In this document: one piece after another, positions 14,698-24,176 of the stretch
How the letters are laid out: every line of letters starts with the position of its first letter
Position numbering within the stretch: position 1 is the stretch's first letter
Assembly (NCBI RefSeq): GCF_011806425.1
Contig: NZ_JAATOV010000002.1
Coordinates: 310,001 to 374,000, forward strand
Direction of reading: 5' to 3'
Source of the DNA: Thalassospira lucentensis
GTDB taxonomy: Bacteria; Pseudomonadota; Alphaproteobacteria; Rhodospirillales; Thalassospiraceae
DNA length: 64,000 nucleotides
Position numbers and translations under genes: made by a program
Notes under the pieces: model-generated
Told to the model about the DNA's origin: nothing
What the model saw: the letters and a program-made list of their open reading frames with translations, nothing else
The model's database searches: none

Positions 14698-17292
14698 CTA
14701 GAGAACTTCTTTGACCTTGGTCGCAAGATCTTTGAGGGAGAATGGTTTGGGCAGGAAATGCATGCCGTTTTCTTCGTCAAGCTCGTCGCGGTAGGTGTCT
14801 TCGGCATAGCCGGAAATAAAGATCACTTTAAGTTCCGGTTTCTTTTCACGCAGCATGCGGACCAAGGTCGGGCCATCAATGCCGGGCATAACCACATCCG
14901 AAATCACCAGATCAATCGTCTTGTCGGTTTTATTGAGCACTTCAAGCGCGTTTTCACCGTTATTGGCCTCAAGCACGTCATAGCCCTTGCTGCGCAATGC
15001 ACGTGCGCCAAAGGTCCGAACCGCGTCCTCGTCTTCAACCAAAAGGATTGCGCCCGTGCCGGTCAAATCACGCGATGGGGCTTCGTCGGCCACCGCCTGC
15101 GTTTCGGCTAGTTCTTCCTCGGTCGCCTCGTAGCGCGGCAGATAGATGGTAAAGGTCGTCCCTTTGCCTTCTTCACTGTCGACTGCGATAAAGCCGCCGG
15201 TCTGTTTTACGATGCCGTAAACGGTCGAAAGCCCAAGCCCCGTGCCCTCGCCGCGCTGCTTGGTCGAGAAGAAGGGTTCAAAAATGCGGGTAAGGTTATC
15301 TTTGGGAATGCCAATGCCGTTATCAGACACCTTGATGCCGATATAGTCACCCGGCGGAATAATTTCTGTGTCTGTCGTTTTAGGCTCGTCGATGATTTCG
15401 GTACTGGTCTGAACCGTCAGAACCCCGCCTTCGGCGGCCATTGCATCGCGGGCATTCACGACAAGGTTAATGATCACCTGATCAAGCTGCCCCGGATCGA
15501 CCTTGACCAAGCCGATATCGCGGCCATGGCTGACCTTCAGATCAATTTTTTCACCAATCAGACGACGCAGCAAGTTCGACATTTCTGCCAGGGCATCGGT
15601 GATATTGATGATTTTTGGCTGTAGGGTTTGACGACGTGAAAACGCCAACAGCTGCCGGACAAGATTGGCAGCACGGTTGGCATTTTGTTTGATCTGCATG
15701 ATATCGGCAAAGCTCGGATCGCCCGGCCCATGGCGCGACAACAACAGATCACAAAAGCCAATCATCGCGGTCAGAAGGTTGTTGAAATCGTGCGCAACCC
15801 CACCGGCAAGCTGCCCGACCGCCTGCATTTTTTGCGACTGGGCAAATTGTTCTTCAAGGTTCTTTTGCTCGGTCGTATCAAGGAAATTGAGCAAAAGCGC
15901 CCCGGCCTCGCCCGAGCGACCGGCAACCCGTTGCAGATAAATCTGGGCAGCAACGCCGCGTGCGCCCGCAAGACGGGCTTCGATCTGACCACCTTTGCCC
16001 ATGCCCATCACGGCCTTGGACAAATAGCGGGCAACTTCGTCGCGGTCTTCGGGCAGGATCAGTTCAAGGATCGAACGACCGACAACTTTTTCATGGCGCT
16101 GGCCAGCGGTATCAATAAAGGCCCGGTTGGCATCGGTCACAGTGCCCGACATATCGGCAAGCACGATTGAAAGCGGACTTTCATCAAAGAACCAACGTAC
16201 CCGGCGTTCCGTTTCCGCCAAGGCATGTTCCCATTCATGGGCCGGCATCGGATCAGGGAAGATTACCGCCTGGCTGCGCACAGGGCCCGTACCCGGTGCA
16301 TTGATCGAATGGGTGACAAAGCAACGGATCGGCTCGCCGCCTTTGACCTTAAGTTTGACTTCGCCATTGATGCCATCGCCAACAATCAGATCCGCCAGTT
16401 CAAGCGATCCACTGTTGAAATCTTCCGGCTCCCCGCCAAGCCAGCTTGCCAAACGCCTGTTCAGGAACAAAATGCGGCCTTCTTCATCCAGACCACAGAC
16501 CCCGACCGGCAACCGTTCAATCATTTGATCGGCATGTTCAAATCCGCCAGCACCGGCATTGGTCGGCGCCATTGCCGAAATTTCCGGACCCGGCCGGGCA
16601 GCAATCTGCAGGGTTTCTTCGCCTGTGTGCGACGGAATGAGGACTGATGCACCGCCACCGGCCATAACCGACGGATCAACACCATCAACGGTCCATAACA
16701 TCTGCCCGGACCGGGCATTCCCCGCCGTAACCGCAATGCGCAGGCATGCGCCACGTGCGGTCGCGGAAGGTCCGTTGCCGTCATCGGTATTTTCAGCGTT
16801 TTCGCTGTCGGCGGTATTATCGTCATCCGCCTCGGTAAACTTCGCGCAGCGTGACAGATCGACATACATCTCCCCACCTTCGCCGCGCATGGCACGGGTG
16901 CGAAGGTCGGCCAAATCGGAACTGCCGATATCGAGATAGGAAAGGCGCGCTTCAAGCGCGGACAGCATGTCCGATCCCGGTTCAATCGACAATTTGCGTG
17001 AAAAGGCTGGATTGGCATAAATCGTTCGGCCATAGGCATCGATCAACGCCACACCGATATCCGATTTGGCAAGTCCGTTGATTAAAGGTGCCAGTTCATC
17101 ATGCCCGCCATTGCGCCATTTCGCAGACAAGGACAAAGCCCCGACCGCAACAATTGCCACGCCGGTTACCATTGACCCGATGATCCACATCAGGCGTGCA
17201 TCCACCCCCGCCTTTGCCATGACCTGCAGCAGGACATAGACAAACGCAACGAATGCAACACTTACAGCAAGGATGAGCCCCCGAAACAGCAC
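14698..17292 (-). CDS. cckA: CckA-type hybrid sensor histidine kinase
   Basis: An 864-residue cell-cycle kinase. Two membrane helices (about 4-26 and 33-55) are followed by PAS-like segments around 75-130, 255-345 and 365-470. The HisKA domain has the phosphoacceptor His501 (GGVAHDFNNLL). The ATPase domain has the N-box Asn613 (NLVVNARDAM), DNGIG (657-661) and GEGTGLGL (681-688). The C-terminal receiver has Asp799 (VISDVVMPG). In Caulobacter, CckA phosphorylates CtrA and CpdR through ChpT and indirectly controls flagellar and cell-cycle genes. It is longer than Caulobacter CckA (691), partly from an acidic insert at about 153-175. It is apparently a single-gene unit beside the flagellar cluster. 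Confidence 0.93.
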   Translation of the reverse strand: MLFRGLILAVSVAFVAFVYVLLQVMAKAGVDARLMWIIGSMVTGVAIVAVGALSLSAKWRNGGHDELAPLINGLAKSDIGVALIDAYGRTIYANPAFSRKLSIEPGSDMLSALEARLSYLDIGSSDLADLRTRAMRGEGGEMYVDLSRCAKFTEADDDNTADSENAENTDDGNGPSATARGACLRIAVTAGNARSGQMLWTVDGVDPSVMAGGGASVLIPSHTGEETLQIAARPGPEISAMAPTNAGAGGFEHADQMIERLPVGVCGLDEEGRILFLNRRLASWLGGEPEDFNSGSLELADLIVGDGINGEVKLKVKGGEPIRCFVTHSINAPGTGPVRSQAVIFPDPMPAHEWEHALAETERRVRWFFDESPLSIVLADMSGTVTDANRAFIDTAGQRHEKVVGRSILELILPEDRDEVARYLSKAVMGMGKGGQIEARLAGARGVAAQIYLQRVAGRSGEAGALLLNFLDTTEQKNLEEQFAQSQKMQAVGQLAGGVAHDFNNLLTAMIGFCDLLLSRHGPGDPSFADIMQIKQNANRAANLVRQLLAFSRRQTLQPKIINITDALAEMSNLLRRLIGEKIDLKVSHGRDIGLVKVDPGQLDQVIINLVVNARDAMAAEGGVLTVQTSTEIIDEPKTTDTEIIPPGDYIGIKVSDNGIGIPKDNLTRIFEPFFSTKQRGEGTGLGLSTVYGIVKQTGGFIAVDSEEGKGTTFTIYLPRYEATEEELAETQAVADEAPSRDLTGTGAILLVEDEDAVRTFGARALRSKGYDVLEANNGENALEVLNKTDKTIDLVISDVVMPGIDGPTLVRMLREKKPELKVIFISGYAEDTYRDELDEENGMHFLPKPFSLKDLATKVKEVL

Positions 17293-17382
17293 ACGACCGC
17301 CTTTAACGACAATAACTTAACAATATAGCCTACACTTTTAGCTTCTTATCGCCCGACTGGCTACCGACAAGTTTTGTTCTTT

Positions 17383-17420
17383 ACAACAAAGGGCAAGGCT
17401 CCTTATCGAGCCCTGCCCTT
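17383..17420 (-). terminator. Terminator of the PilZ chemoreceptor gene
   Basis: A 13-pair stem (17389-17401 with 17408-17420) around a six-base loop. It is better paired when read on the minus strand, where a T-rich stretch (TTTGTTGT) follows. It lies 55 bases past the chemoreceptor stop codon and before cckA, so the two genes are probably separate units. Confidence 0.7.
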
Positions 17421-17475
17421 TTGATAAATTTGGGTTCAGGTCGGTTTTTGCAATAGTGCGCGCTGAGACCGAATT

Positions 17476-19485
17476 TTAGACATTGTCAGAAAGCCGTTTG
17501 ATATCGGTGTCCGTCAGTTTTGTACTATCAAATTCGACGCTGACTTTGCCATCTGTGACGTTCCGCACGGTGGCACGGGTTGAGGCCCCACCCGAATGCA
17601 AATCGAGATCAACCTTACTGCCGACAACCATATCCACATCGGTTGAAAGCAATGCCCCACCTTCTGAGATGTTTTCAATCTTCGCCCGTTCAGCACTGCC
17701 GTTGTAACGCATATTAATGTCACGCGACGCGTCATGACGCGGCGAACTGCGGCGATCAACATCAGACGTTGAAGTACGGACAACTTCGACCAGAACGGCG
17801 CGCAAATCACGAACTGCCACGGCAACTTTGTCTGACAAAACACCGACATCGACGGCCATTTTACCGGTCTCCGACGCTTCTTTTGAAACCTCGTTGATCC
17901 GGCTGGAGACTTCGCGCGATGCTTGTGCCGTCTCGTTGACGTTGCGCGCAATTTCAGCGGTCGCAGCACTTTGTTCTTCGACCGCGGCGGCAATGGCAGT
18001 TGAAACTTCGTCCATTTCGTGGATGCGTTCAGAAATGCTTGCCACCGCCTCAACCGCGGTATCGGTAACAGACTGAATTTCGCTGATTTGGCGGGTAATT
18101 TCCTCGGTCGAGCGGCTGGTCTGTGTCGCCAGGTTTTTGACTTCCTGGGCAACAACGGCAAACCCTTTGCCCGCCTCGCCAGCACGTGCGGCCTCAATCG
18201 TGGCGTTCAGGGCCAACAGGTTGGTTTGTTCGGCGATGCCTGAAATCAGCTCAACCACTTCGCCGATCCCGCGCACACTGTCGGCAAGCTGCGATATTGT
18301 TTGTTCTGTCGACTGACTTGCGGTTACCGCATCTTGGCTGACCCGGTTGGCACGGGAAATTTGGCCGTTAATTTCACCCAATGAAGAATTCAGTTCTTCA
18401 CCTGCCCCAGCAACAGCTTCGACGGTGGAAAGGGCCTGTGCCGAGGCCGCTGCAACGGTTTCAGAGTTCTCTTGAACAAGATCAGCCGAACCAGACATGC
18501 GTTTGGCAGCTTGGGCAAGTTCACCGGTTTGGCCAGAAATCACATCGACCACCCGTCGTGTTTCAGACTCAACCTTTTCGGCCATTTTCATCAGGGATTT
18601 TTGACGTTCTTTTTCCGACTGAACGCGTTCAAGTTCGACTTGTTCGCGCATTTTAACATTGTTCAAACCGGTTTCGCGGAACACCCCCATCACACGGACG
18701 AGGTCGCCGATCTCATCCTTGCGGTTGGTTTTCCGAATATCGACATCATAATGACCATCGGCCAAGGTCCGCAAAAGCGACACACTGCTGGCAACCGGCT
18801 TTGCGATGCGTCGATGCATGACAAGCGCGATCAAACCACAGATCAAAATAGATGCCAGCGTGACAGAGTTCGTCAGCCAGAAAACCGACTGAACGTTCGC
18901 GTCCAGCTCACTGAGCTTTTCGACCAAAAGATCCTCGATCGACAGGCTGTAACTTTCGGCTTTTTCAACTGCGGTCTCGAGCGCCTCTGACATATTTGCC
19001 GCAGCACCATCGAAGTTGGCCATCATCTTGTTGCCTGCCGCCGGGCCACCATCAATATAGCTTTGGGCCATTTCTTTCCCGGCGGCATAATAGGCCGGGA
19101 AGGCTTCTTCGACTTTATTTAGCGACGCATACAGGTCGTCTTGACCGAGTTTTTGCGCAATGGCCTTGGCTTTTTCAAGGTTTTCAGTGAAATCGGTCGC
19201 CGCAACTTCTGCTTCGTCAAAACCGTCATTGAGCCCATCAAGACCGCGCGTAGCAGAAATATCGGTCAGCCACTGCTGAACCTGAACCACATTATAGCGT
19301 GCGCCGGCAATTGTGTTGATCAATTGGGGAACGTCTTTGCTCACAACCACACCAAGAACGGTTGCTTCGTGGGTTGCTTCGCTTCCCTTTGAATTTAACA
19401 TCCCGATGCCGATTGCGACACCGATCAGCATCAACACAATAATTGCGTTTGATAACGCAATCTGGCCAGCAATTCTAATTCTCAT
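17476..19485 (-). CDS. Methyl-accepting chemotaxis protein with C-terminal PilZ domain
   Basis: About 669 residues. A first membrane helix (about 9-30), a helical periplasmic sensor region and a second helix near residue 215 are followed by a HAMP domain. The long coiled-coil signalling domain carries the conserved hairpin tip ([20 protein letters not shown]). After it comes a domain of about 90 residues with both PilZ motifs, RSSPR (RxxxR) and NISEGG (NxSxxG), which should bind c-di-GMP. The ATG at 19485, with GGGACGA upstream, is preferred over a TTG 27 bases earlier. The ligand is unknown. The C-terminus lacks a CheR-tethering pentapeptide. Confidence 0.92.
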   Translation of the reverse strand: MRIRIAGQIALSNAIIVLMLIGVAIGIGMLNSKGSEATHEATVLGVVVSKDVPQLINTIAGARYNVVQVQQWLTDISATRGLDGLNDGFDEAEVAATDFTENLEKAKAIAQKLGQDDLYASLNKVEEAFPAYYAAGKEMAQSYIDGGPAAGNKMMANFDGAAANMSEALETAVEKAESYSLSIEDLLVEKLSELDANVQSVFWLTNSVTLASILICGLIALVMHRRIAKPVASSVSLLRTLADGHYDVDIRKTNRKDEIGDLVRVMGVFRETGLNNVKMREQVELERVQSEKERQKSLMKMAEKVESETRRVVDVISGQTGELAQAAKRMSGSADLVQENSETVAAASAQALSTVEAVAGAGEELNSSLGEINGQISRANRVSQDAVTASQSTEQTISQLADSVRGIGEVVELISGIAEQTNLLALNATIEAARAGEAGKGFAVVAQEVKNLATQTSRSTEEITRQISEIQSVTDTAVEAVASISERIHEMDEVSTAIAAAVEEQSAATAEIARNVNETAQASREVSSRINEVSKEASETGKMAVDVGVLSDKVAVAVRDLRAVLVEVVRTSTSDVDRRSSPRHDASRDINMRYNGSAERAKIENISEGGALLSTDVDMVVGSKVDLDLHSGGASTRATVRNVTDGKVSVEFDSTKLTDTDIKRLSDNV

Positions 19486-19573
19486 GAAAGTCGTCCCAAG
19501 CTTGTAACGCAATAGCGCCAGCTGAAAGAAAGCGAGCTGACAGCCCGCAAAACCAATACGATAGTATTAGAAA

Positions 19574-19601
19574 TATATACGGATTTTTACCTGCAGGTAA
19601 A
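19574..19601 (-). promoter_or_regulatory. Perfect palindrome overlapping a putative promoter of the chemoreceptor gene
   Basis: TTTACCTGCAGGTAAA (19586-19601) is a perfect 16-base palindrome about 100 bases upstream of the chemoreceptor start. Read on the minus strand, TTTACC within it is followed after 16 bases by TATATA, a plausible -35/-10 pair, so the palindrome could be an operator. A second palindrome, GCCTTAAGGC, lies at 19611-19620. Confidence 0.4.
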
Positions 19602-19710
19602 TTGATATGAGCCTTAAGGCTTGGCAATTCCATAGTGCAGGGATTTTTATTTTTTAAAAACAAAGTGTTCGGTATCGCACCAAAGCCGCCCGCAGCGCGA
19701 TGCCTGCGCT

Positions 19711-20781
19711 TTAGCCAAGCTTCTTGCCCTTTTGGCGGAAGACGAACGAGATAATTTCGGCCACGGCTTTGTAGTGCTCGGGCGGGACTTCTTGATCAAC
19801 TTCAACCGTGGCAAACAAGGCACGTGCAACTGGCGGGTTTTCCATCACCGTCACGCCATTTTCCTCGGCAACTTCACGGATTTTAAGGGCAATATTGTCT
19901 TGCCCCTTGGCAACGCACATCGGGGCGGCCATCGAGTCAATGTCGTATTTAAGGGCGACCGCAAAGTGCGTCGGGTTGGTGATCACCACATCGGCGGTCG
20001 GCACGTTTGACATCATGCGCTGCTGTGCGCGTTCCATCCGGATCTGGCGGACCTTCGCCTTGATTTCCGGGCTACCTTCGGTCTGTTTGTATTCGTCTTT
20101 GATTTCCTGTTTCGACATTTTCATCTGTTTGTTGAACTCGTACCGTTGATAGGCAAAGTCCAACCCGGCAATCACAGCCGTCAGAGAAATCGTTGCGATC
20201 AACAAGATCACAATCATGTCGTAAAGGCGCTCAAGCGTTAAGGCCAACGGGATTTGGGGGTATAGCTCGACATCGACCAGTTCTGGCATGATCACGAGCG
20301 CCAAAATCACCCCAACCAGCACAAGCTTGGAAATGTTTTTGACGAACTCAACCATCGTTTTCATTGAAAACTGGTTTTTAAGCCCCTTAAGCGGATTAAG
20401 TTTTTCAGGCTTTGGTTCGATGCGATCAATCGCAACCACAATCCCGTTTTGCACCAAATGACCCGCAGCGGCAAAAAACACCAACAGCACGAACGGGATG
20501 CCCAGCACCCACAACATGCCAATCATCACATCCTTAAACAGCAGCGGGAAACCAGCCCGGCTGACATCCATAAGATGGGGATGCTCAATAAATGCAAATG
20601 ACAGGTCGCGCACTTCCTCAGCCATGGTCGGGCCCAGCATCGTCATGACCAGACCACCGCCAAACAACAGCATAAAGTTACCGACTTCCTTGGAAACCGG
20701 CACCTGACCCTTTTTTCGCGCGTCTTCAAGCTTTTTACTTGTGGGGTCTTCTGTCTTTTGGCTGTCGTCTTCTTCTGCCAT
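19711..20781 (-). CDS. flhB: Flagellar type III export switch protein FlhB
   Basis: A 356-residue FlhB. The basic N-terminus (KTEDPTSKKLEDARKKGQVP) precedes four membrane helices up to about residue 210. The cytoplasmic domain follows, with the autocleavage site NPTH at 269-272. FlhB sits in the export gate and switches secretion from rod/hook to filament substrates after cleavage, in response to FliK. Order on the minus strand is fliQ, fliR, flhB, with short gaps, typical of an alphaproteobacterial export operon. A second, cleavage-site-free copy of the C-terminal domain is encoded at 24177-24593. Confidence 0.98.
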   Translation of the reverse strand: MAEEDDSQKTEDPTSKKLEDARKKGQVPVSKEVGNFMLLFGGGLVMTMLGPTMAEEVRDLSFAFIEHPHLMDVSRAGFPLLFKDVMIGMLWVLGIPFVLLVFFAAAGHLVQNGIVVAIDRIEPKPEKLNPLKGLKNQFSMKTMVEFVKNISKLVLVGVILALVIMPELVDVELYPQIPLALTLERLYDMIVILLIATISLTAVIAGLDFAYQRYEFNKQMKMSKQEIKDEYKQTEGSPEIKAKVRQIRMERAQQRMMSNVPTADVVITNPTHFAVALKYDIDSMAAPMCVAKGQDNIALKIREVAEENGVTVMENPPVARALFATVEVDQEVPPEHYKAVAEIISFVFRQKGKKLG

Positions 20782-20832
20782 TGGCTACTCGTTCACGGTC
20801 AAAGCATCACCCGACAATCGGGATGACGTGGC

Positions 20833-21597
20833 CTACGGATTGATAAATGCCTCAAGTCCGTTTTCGTAATATTCCAAGAACACCATCATCATGGATGGCA
20901 GCGCAAGCGTCAATAAAAGCAGTGCCAAGCCAATTTGAACCGGCATCGCCACAAAGAAAACCGGAAGTTGCGGCATCAATTTATTTAGCAATCCGAGTGC
21001 GATTTGCAAGACCAGCGCAACGATCAGGAACGGTGCGGATATTTGTGCCGCAATCATGAAACTGCCACTGATTGCATGGGCGAAAAATTCACTCATATCA
21101 CCGACGGGCAAGACACCACCTGGCGGAAATAACGAGTAACTTTCAAACAAAGCCTGGATCATCAAATGATCCATTCCGGTGGCAAACAACAACACGATCC
21201 CGATTTGAAGCAACAAGTTGCCTGTCACCGCACTTTGCGCGCCCGATAACGGATCGGCTGAAAAAGCGTTCGCCATGGACGACAGATAGGCAATAATCCC
21301 GCCTGCCGTTTGCAGCCCCGCCAGCATAACTTGCGCGAACAAGGCAAAGAACAGCCCGACCGTGATTTCATACCCAAGCGCCAACAGCAAAGACGCAGCA
21401 TCCGCCGGCTGCGGCGGGAAGAGCGGACCGGCAAGCGGTGAAATCACCACCGCCACCCAAAAGGCGAACAAAAGCCGCGCACGTGCGGGCACGCTTTTCG
21501 CCCCAATACCCGGCATATACATAAAGGCAGCCGAGACCCTGGCGAAACTCATCAGGACCACATAGACGTTAAGAGTAAGAAACTCCTGAAGATCCAT
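20833..21597 (-). CDS. fliR: Flagellar export gate protein FliR
   Basis: A 254-residue membrane protein with the FliR features: an N-terminal segment with FARVSAAFMYMPGIGAKSVP, the AQVMLAGLQTAGGIIAYLSS segment and a C-terminal NKLMPQLPVFFVAMPVQIG block. FliR forms the core of the FliPQR export gate. It lies between fliQ (about 100 bases upstream) and flhB (about 50 bases downstream), in the same direction and probably in one transcript. Length is normal. Confidence 0.98.
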   Translation of the reverse strand: MDLQEFLTLNVYVVLMSFARVSAAFMYMPGIGAKSVPARARLLFAFWVAVVISPLAGPLFPPQPADAASLLLALGYEITVGLFFALFAQVMLAGLQTAGGIIAYLSSMANAFSADPLSGAQSAVTGNLLLQIGIVLLFATGMDHLMIQALFESYSLFPPGGVLPVGDMSEFFAHAISGSFMIAAQISAPFLIVALVLQIALGLLNKLMPQLPVFFVAMPVQIGLALLLLTLALPSMMMVFLEYYENGLEAFINP

Positions 21598-21700
21598 CTT
21601 GCCTTTGGGGTTTTGGGTTACGAAACGGGCCGGTTAGGCAATGCGTTTTGACGGGGTGCGTCACGGATTAGACAAAGAAAGAAGTGCCGATGAACCGTCG

Positions 21701-21970
21701 CTAATTGGGCAAACCAATGAAATGATCGACCATTCGGCCCATAAATTCGACCATTTCCGTCATCATCCACGGCAACAGCACAAGCAGGGCGATAAAGATG
21801 ACAAGGATTTTCGGAACAAACGTCAGGGTCATTTCCTGAATCTGTGTCAGCGCCTGAAACAGCGCGATGATCAAACCGACCCCAAGCGCGATCAACATCA
21901 GTGGCGTCGTCACCTTTAGCAGCGTCCAAACTGCGTCATAGGCCACATCCATGATTTCCGCTTGATCCAT
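21701..21970 (-). CDS. fliQ: Flagellar export gate protein FliQ
   Basis: An 89-residue protein with two membrane helices (about 15-38 and 50-72) joined by the short QALTQIQEMTLTFVPK connector that is diagnostic of FliQ. It is a component of the FliPQR export gate. It is first in the fliQ-fliR-flhB unit. A strong terminator upstream separates it from fliE, so this unit probably has its own promoter in 21971-22085, which I could not place. Confidence 0.98.
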   Translation of the reverse strand: MDQAEIMDVAYDAVWTLLKVTTPLMLIALGVGLIIALFQALTQIQEMTLTFVPKILVIFIALLVLLPWMMTEMVEFMGRMVDHFIGLPN

Positions 21971-22088
21971 CTGGTCTTTCCGCCTTGTCGTCTTTTTCTG
22001 GCGATCGTGCCGCCCGCTTTTCCTTCATACAGGATTTGGCCTCCCGATTGCCATGGTTTCCTGCGCGAACAAATGGTTCTTTAAAAAC

Positions 22089-22115
22089 AAAAAACCGCAC
22101 GGTGTTTCGTGCGGC
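22089..22115 (-). terminator. Intrinsic terminator after fliE
   Basis: Read on the minus strand, GCCGCACG, a short loop and CGTGCGG form a stem (22095-22101 with 22108-22114), followed directly by six T residues (22089-22094). It lies about 30 bases past the fliE stop codon and ends the flgB-flgC-fliE transcript before fliQ. Confidence 0.88.
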
Positions 22116-22143
22116 TTCGTTTATCCGGTGGTCATGGGCAAAA

Positions 22144-22470
22144 TCAGACCGGCATGTTCAGGATGCTTTGATAGGCCTCGACCGCTTTGTCACGCACCGA
22201 AACCACAGTTCGCAGGGTCACTTCGGCAGCAGACACAGCCGTGACGACTTCGTGCAATTCGGCATCGCCGGTGATGGCTTTTTGGGTCATTTCTTCGCTG
22301 TTGACCATGGTATCACGGGCATCATGTGCCGCCCCACGGACCATGTCGGCAAAACTTGCCCCCGGATCGACAACATTGCCGGTGCCGGTAACGCGTTCGG
22401 CGACCGTTTCGGTCTTGCCCGCAGCCGCATTGCGGTAGGCAGAAATGGCATCGTTGAAGCTAGAGACCAT
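22144..22470 (-). CDS. fliE: Flagellar MS-ring/rod junction protein FliE
   Basis: A 108-residue protein that joins the MS ring to the rod and is the first rod substrate exported. The C-terminal half is the conserved helical part (VSAAEVTLRTVVSVRDKAVE, ending SILNMPV). It is third in the flgB-flgC-fliE unit, 43 bases after flgC, and is followed by a strong terminator. Confidence 0.96.
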   Translation of the reverse strand: MVSSFNDAISAYRNAAAGKTETVAERVTGTGNVVDPGASFADMVRGAAHDARDTMVNSEEMTQKAITGDAELHEVVTAVSAAEVTLRTVVSVRDKAVEAYQSILNMPV

Positions 22471-22513
22471 CGGTTTCGATCCTTAATTGGCACATCCCCA
22501 AGATATTGAATGC

Positions 22514-22921
22514 TTACTGCAAGATATCAAGGGTCTTAAGCAACATGCTGCGCGATGACTGGATCACATTGAGGTTCGCCTCGTAGGACCGCTGTGCTTC
22601 GCGCATATCCATCATTTCCACCAGCGTCTGGACGTTCGGGGTCTTTACATAGCCCTGATCGTTGGCCGCTGGATGGCTTGGTTCATACTTCATACCAAAA
22701 TCAGAGCGATCAGGCACGACCTTATTGACCTTAACCATCTCGACACCGACTTCGCGGTCCATGACATTCTTAAAGGTCAGCAATTTACGGCGATAGGGAT
22801 CTTTGCCCGGATCGGTCGGCAAGCTGTCGGCGTTGGCAACGTTTTCAGCTGCAACTCGAAGGCGGGTGCCCTGGGCGCGCATACCAGCAGCAGAGATTTT
22901 AAAAGCTTTGTAAAGTTCCAT
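22514..22921 (-). CDS. flgC: Proximal rod protein FlgC
   Basis: A 135-residue rod protein. The N-terminus has the rod/hook signature (ISAAGMRAQGTRLRVAAENV ANAD region, residues 9-31). The C-terminal helix, QSSRSMLLKTLDILQ, is typical of FlgC. It lies 23 bases after flgB in the same transcript. Confidence 0.98.
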   Translation of the reverse strand: MELYKAFKISAAGMRAQGTRLRVAAENVANADSLPTDPGKDPYRRKLLTFKNVMDREVGVEMVKVNKVVPDRSDFGMKYEPSHPAANDQGYVKTPNVQTLVEMMDMREAQRSYEANLNVIQSSRSMLLKTLDILQ

Positions 22922-22944
22922 GATTTTAACTCTCTACGATCAGG

Positions 22945-23346
22945 TTAGATGCGGCCGAGTGCCGAAATGAACATCGATTTATGCTTAGAGTACAAACGCG
23001 TCATCGTTTGATAGTCGACCTGGGTTTCGTTCATCTTGATCATCTGTTCTTCAAGAATGACGGCGTTTTTGCCCGGTGCAACTTCGTAGTTTTTACGTAC
23101 TTCTTCGTCTTTAAAGTTCTGCGGCTTATGCAGGCCCTGGCTGTGTCCCGGTGTGGTGGTGTTCATGGCCAGAATGAATTGGCGGTCGCGACCAATGTTT
23201 TTCGGATCAAATTTTTTCAGGTCATCAGGACGGTAATTTGGCGTATCGGAGTTGGCGATATTCTGCGCAACGACTTCCTGGCGTTGCGTCAGCCAGTCCA
23301 TCTTTTCTTTCAGGTTGGCGAACATGCCAAGTTTGCCGATATCCAT
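22945..23346 (-). CDS. flgB: Proximal rod protein FlgB
   Basis: A 133-residue rod protein. The N-terminal region has the QEVVAQNIANSDTPNYRPDD signature (residues 23-42). A C-terminal helix follows (MIKMNETQVDYQTMTRLYSK). It is the first gene of the flgB-flgC-fliE unit and has a GGAG ribosome-binding sequence. A sigma54-type promoter lies about 135 bases upstream. Confidence 0.97.
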   Translation of the reverse strand: MDIGKLGMFANLKEKMDWLTQRQEVVAQNIANSDTPNYRPDDLKKFDPKNIGRDRQFILAMNTTTPGHSQGLHKPQNFKDEEVRKNYEVAPGKNAVILEEQMIKMNETQVDYQTMTRLYSKHKSMFISALGRI

Positions 23347-23479
23347 TTCCTGCTCCTTGTCTGCGCAGCGCTCAGTATTGGTTGCGCGGGTAAAGCCGAA
23401 GTTAACGTGGTCGATCTTGCCGGGCCGGTTTGATCAAAGTGACGATTTTTGCCGTGCCCAATAAACTTGAACAATGAAA

Positions 23480-23495
23480 TGCATGAAGCGTGCCA
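23480..23495 (-). promoter_or_regulatory. Sigma54-type promoter of flgB-flgC-fliE
   Basis: TGGCACGCTTCATGCA on the minus strand: a perfect -24 box (TGGCAC), five bases, then ATGCA in place of TTGCA; the invariant GG-N10-GC spacing is kept. It is 135 bases upstream of the flgB start and points toward it. Confidence 0.7.
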
Positions 23496-23629
23496 ACGCC
23501 GAAAACATCTTTGATTTTGCCGACATTTCAGACAAATGACGCCGGGTACTAGACCGCGCGAATGAAAGCATGCATATTGTCACCGAATTGGCCGATGACG
23601 TTTGTCATCTATCGAAACCGGGACACTGT

Positions 23630-23908
23630 ATGCTCTATCTCACACGAAAAGTCGGCGACTCCGTTGTCATTAACGACAATATCGAGGTCACTGTCGTTGA
23701 GGTCCGTGGCAAGACCGTAAAGCTCGGCTTCACGTTCCCTGAAGACGTTCAGGTTTTGCGCCGTGAACTTTATGATCGTATTCAGGACGAAAACCGTTCA
23801 GCAGCGGTGAGCGAAGATCTTATTCGTCATCTTGGACAATCCAGTTCATCGGCAAAACCCGCCGAAGAAAAAGATGCCAATTCCGCCAAAGAATCCGACG
23901 ACAGCTGA
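23630..23908 (+). CDS. csrA: Carbon storage regulator CsrA with C-terminal extension
   Basis: A 92-residue RNA-binding translational regulator. Residues 1-60 are the CsrA core (MLYLTRKVGDSVVINDNIEV... LRRELYDRIQDEN). The remaining 30 or so residues form an acidic, serine-rich tail absent from the 61-residue E. coli protein. In Bacillus and related systems, an extended CsrA tail is the surface bound by FliW, and fliW is present here at 49341. The ATG at 23630 with GGGAC upstream is chosen; in-frame codons before it add nothing family-like. It diverges from flgB and stands just ahead of a small flagellar export cluster. Confidence 0.95.
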   Translation: MLYLTRKVGDSVVINDNIEVTVVEVRGKTVKLGFTFPEDVQVLRRELYDRIQDENRSAAVSEDLIRHLGQSSSSAKPAEEKDANSAKESDDS

Positions 23909-24176
23909 TTTTACCCTGCTGATGCCGAGCATTGCCGCCAAAGGTGTGGCTTTAGCGCATTTTTGATCCAGCATAATAGTCGGCCAGTTCGCGGCAAAGC
24001 CGACGGCAATGCGGCAGGTTAGATACATGCCCCCGCCTGCCCCGCCGCATTACACGTTGCGCGTTTCCAATCTTTGACGATGTTTAGGATCGACAACGAT
24101 TTGTTGACGATCATCGGTCTATGGTCGACCCTTATATTTGCAAGTCAGGCACACGCATCCTGGGGTAAAAGGCGGC

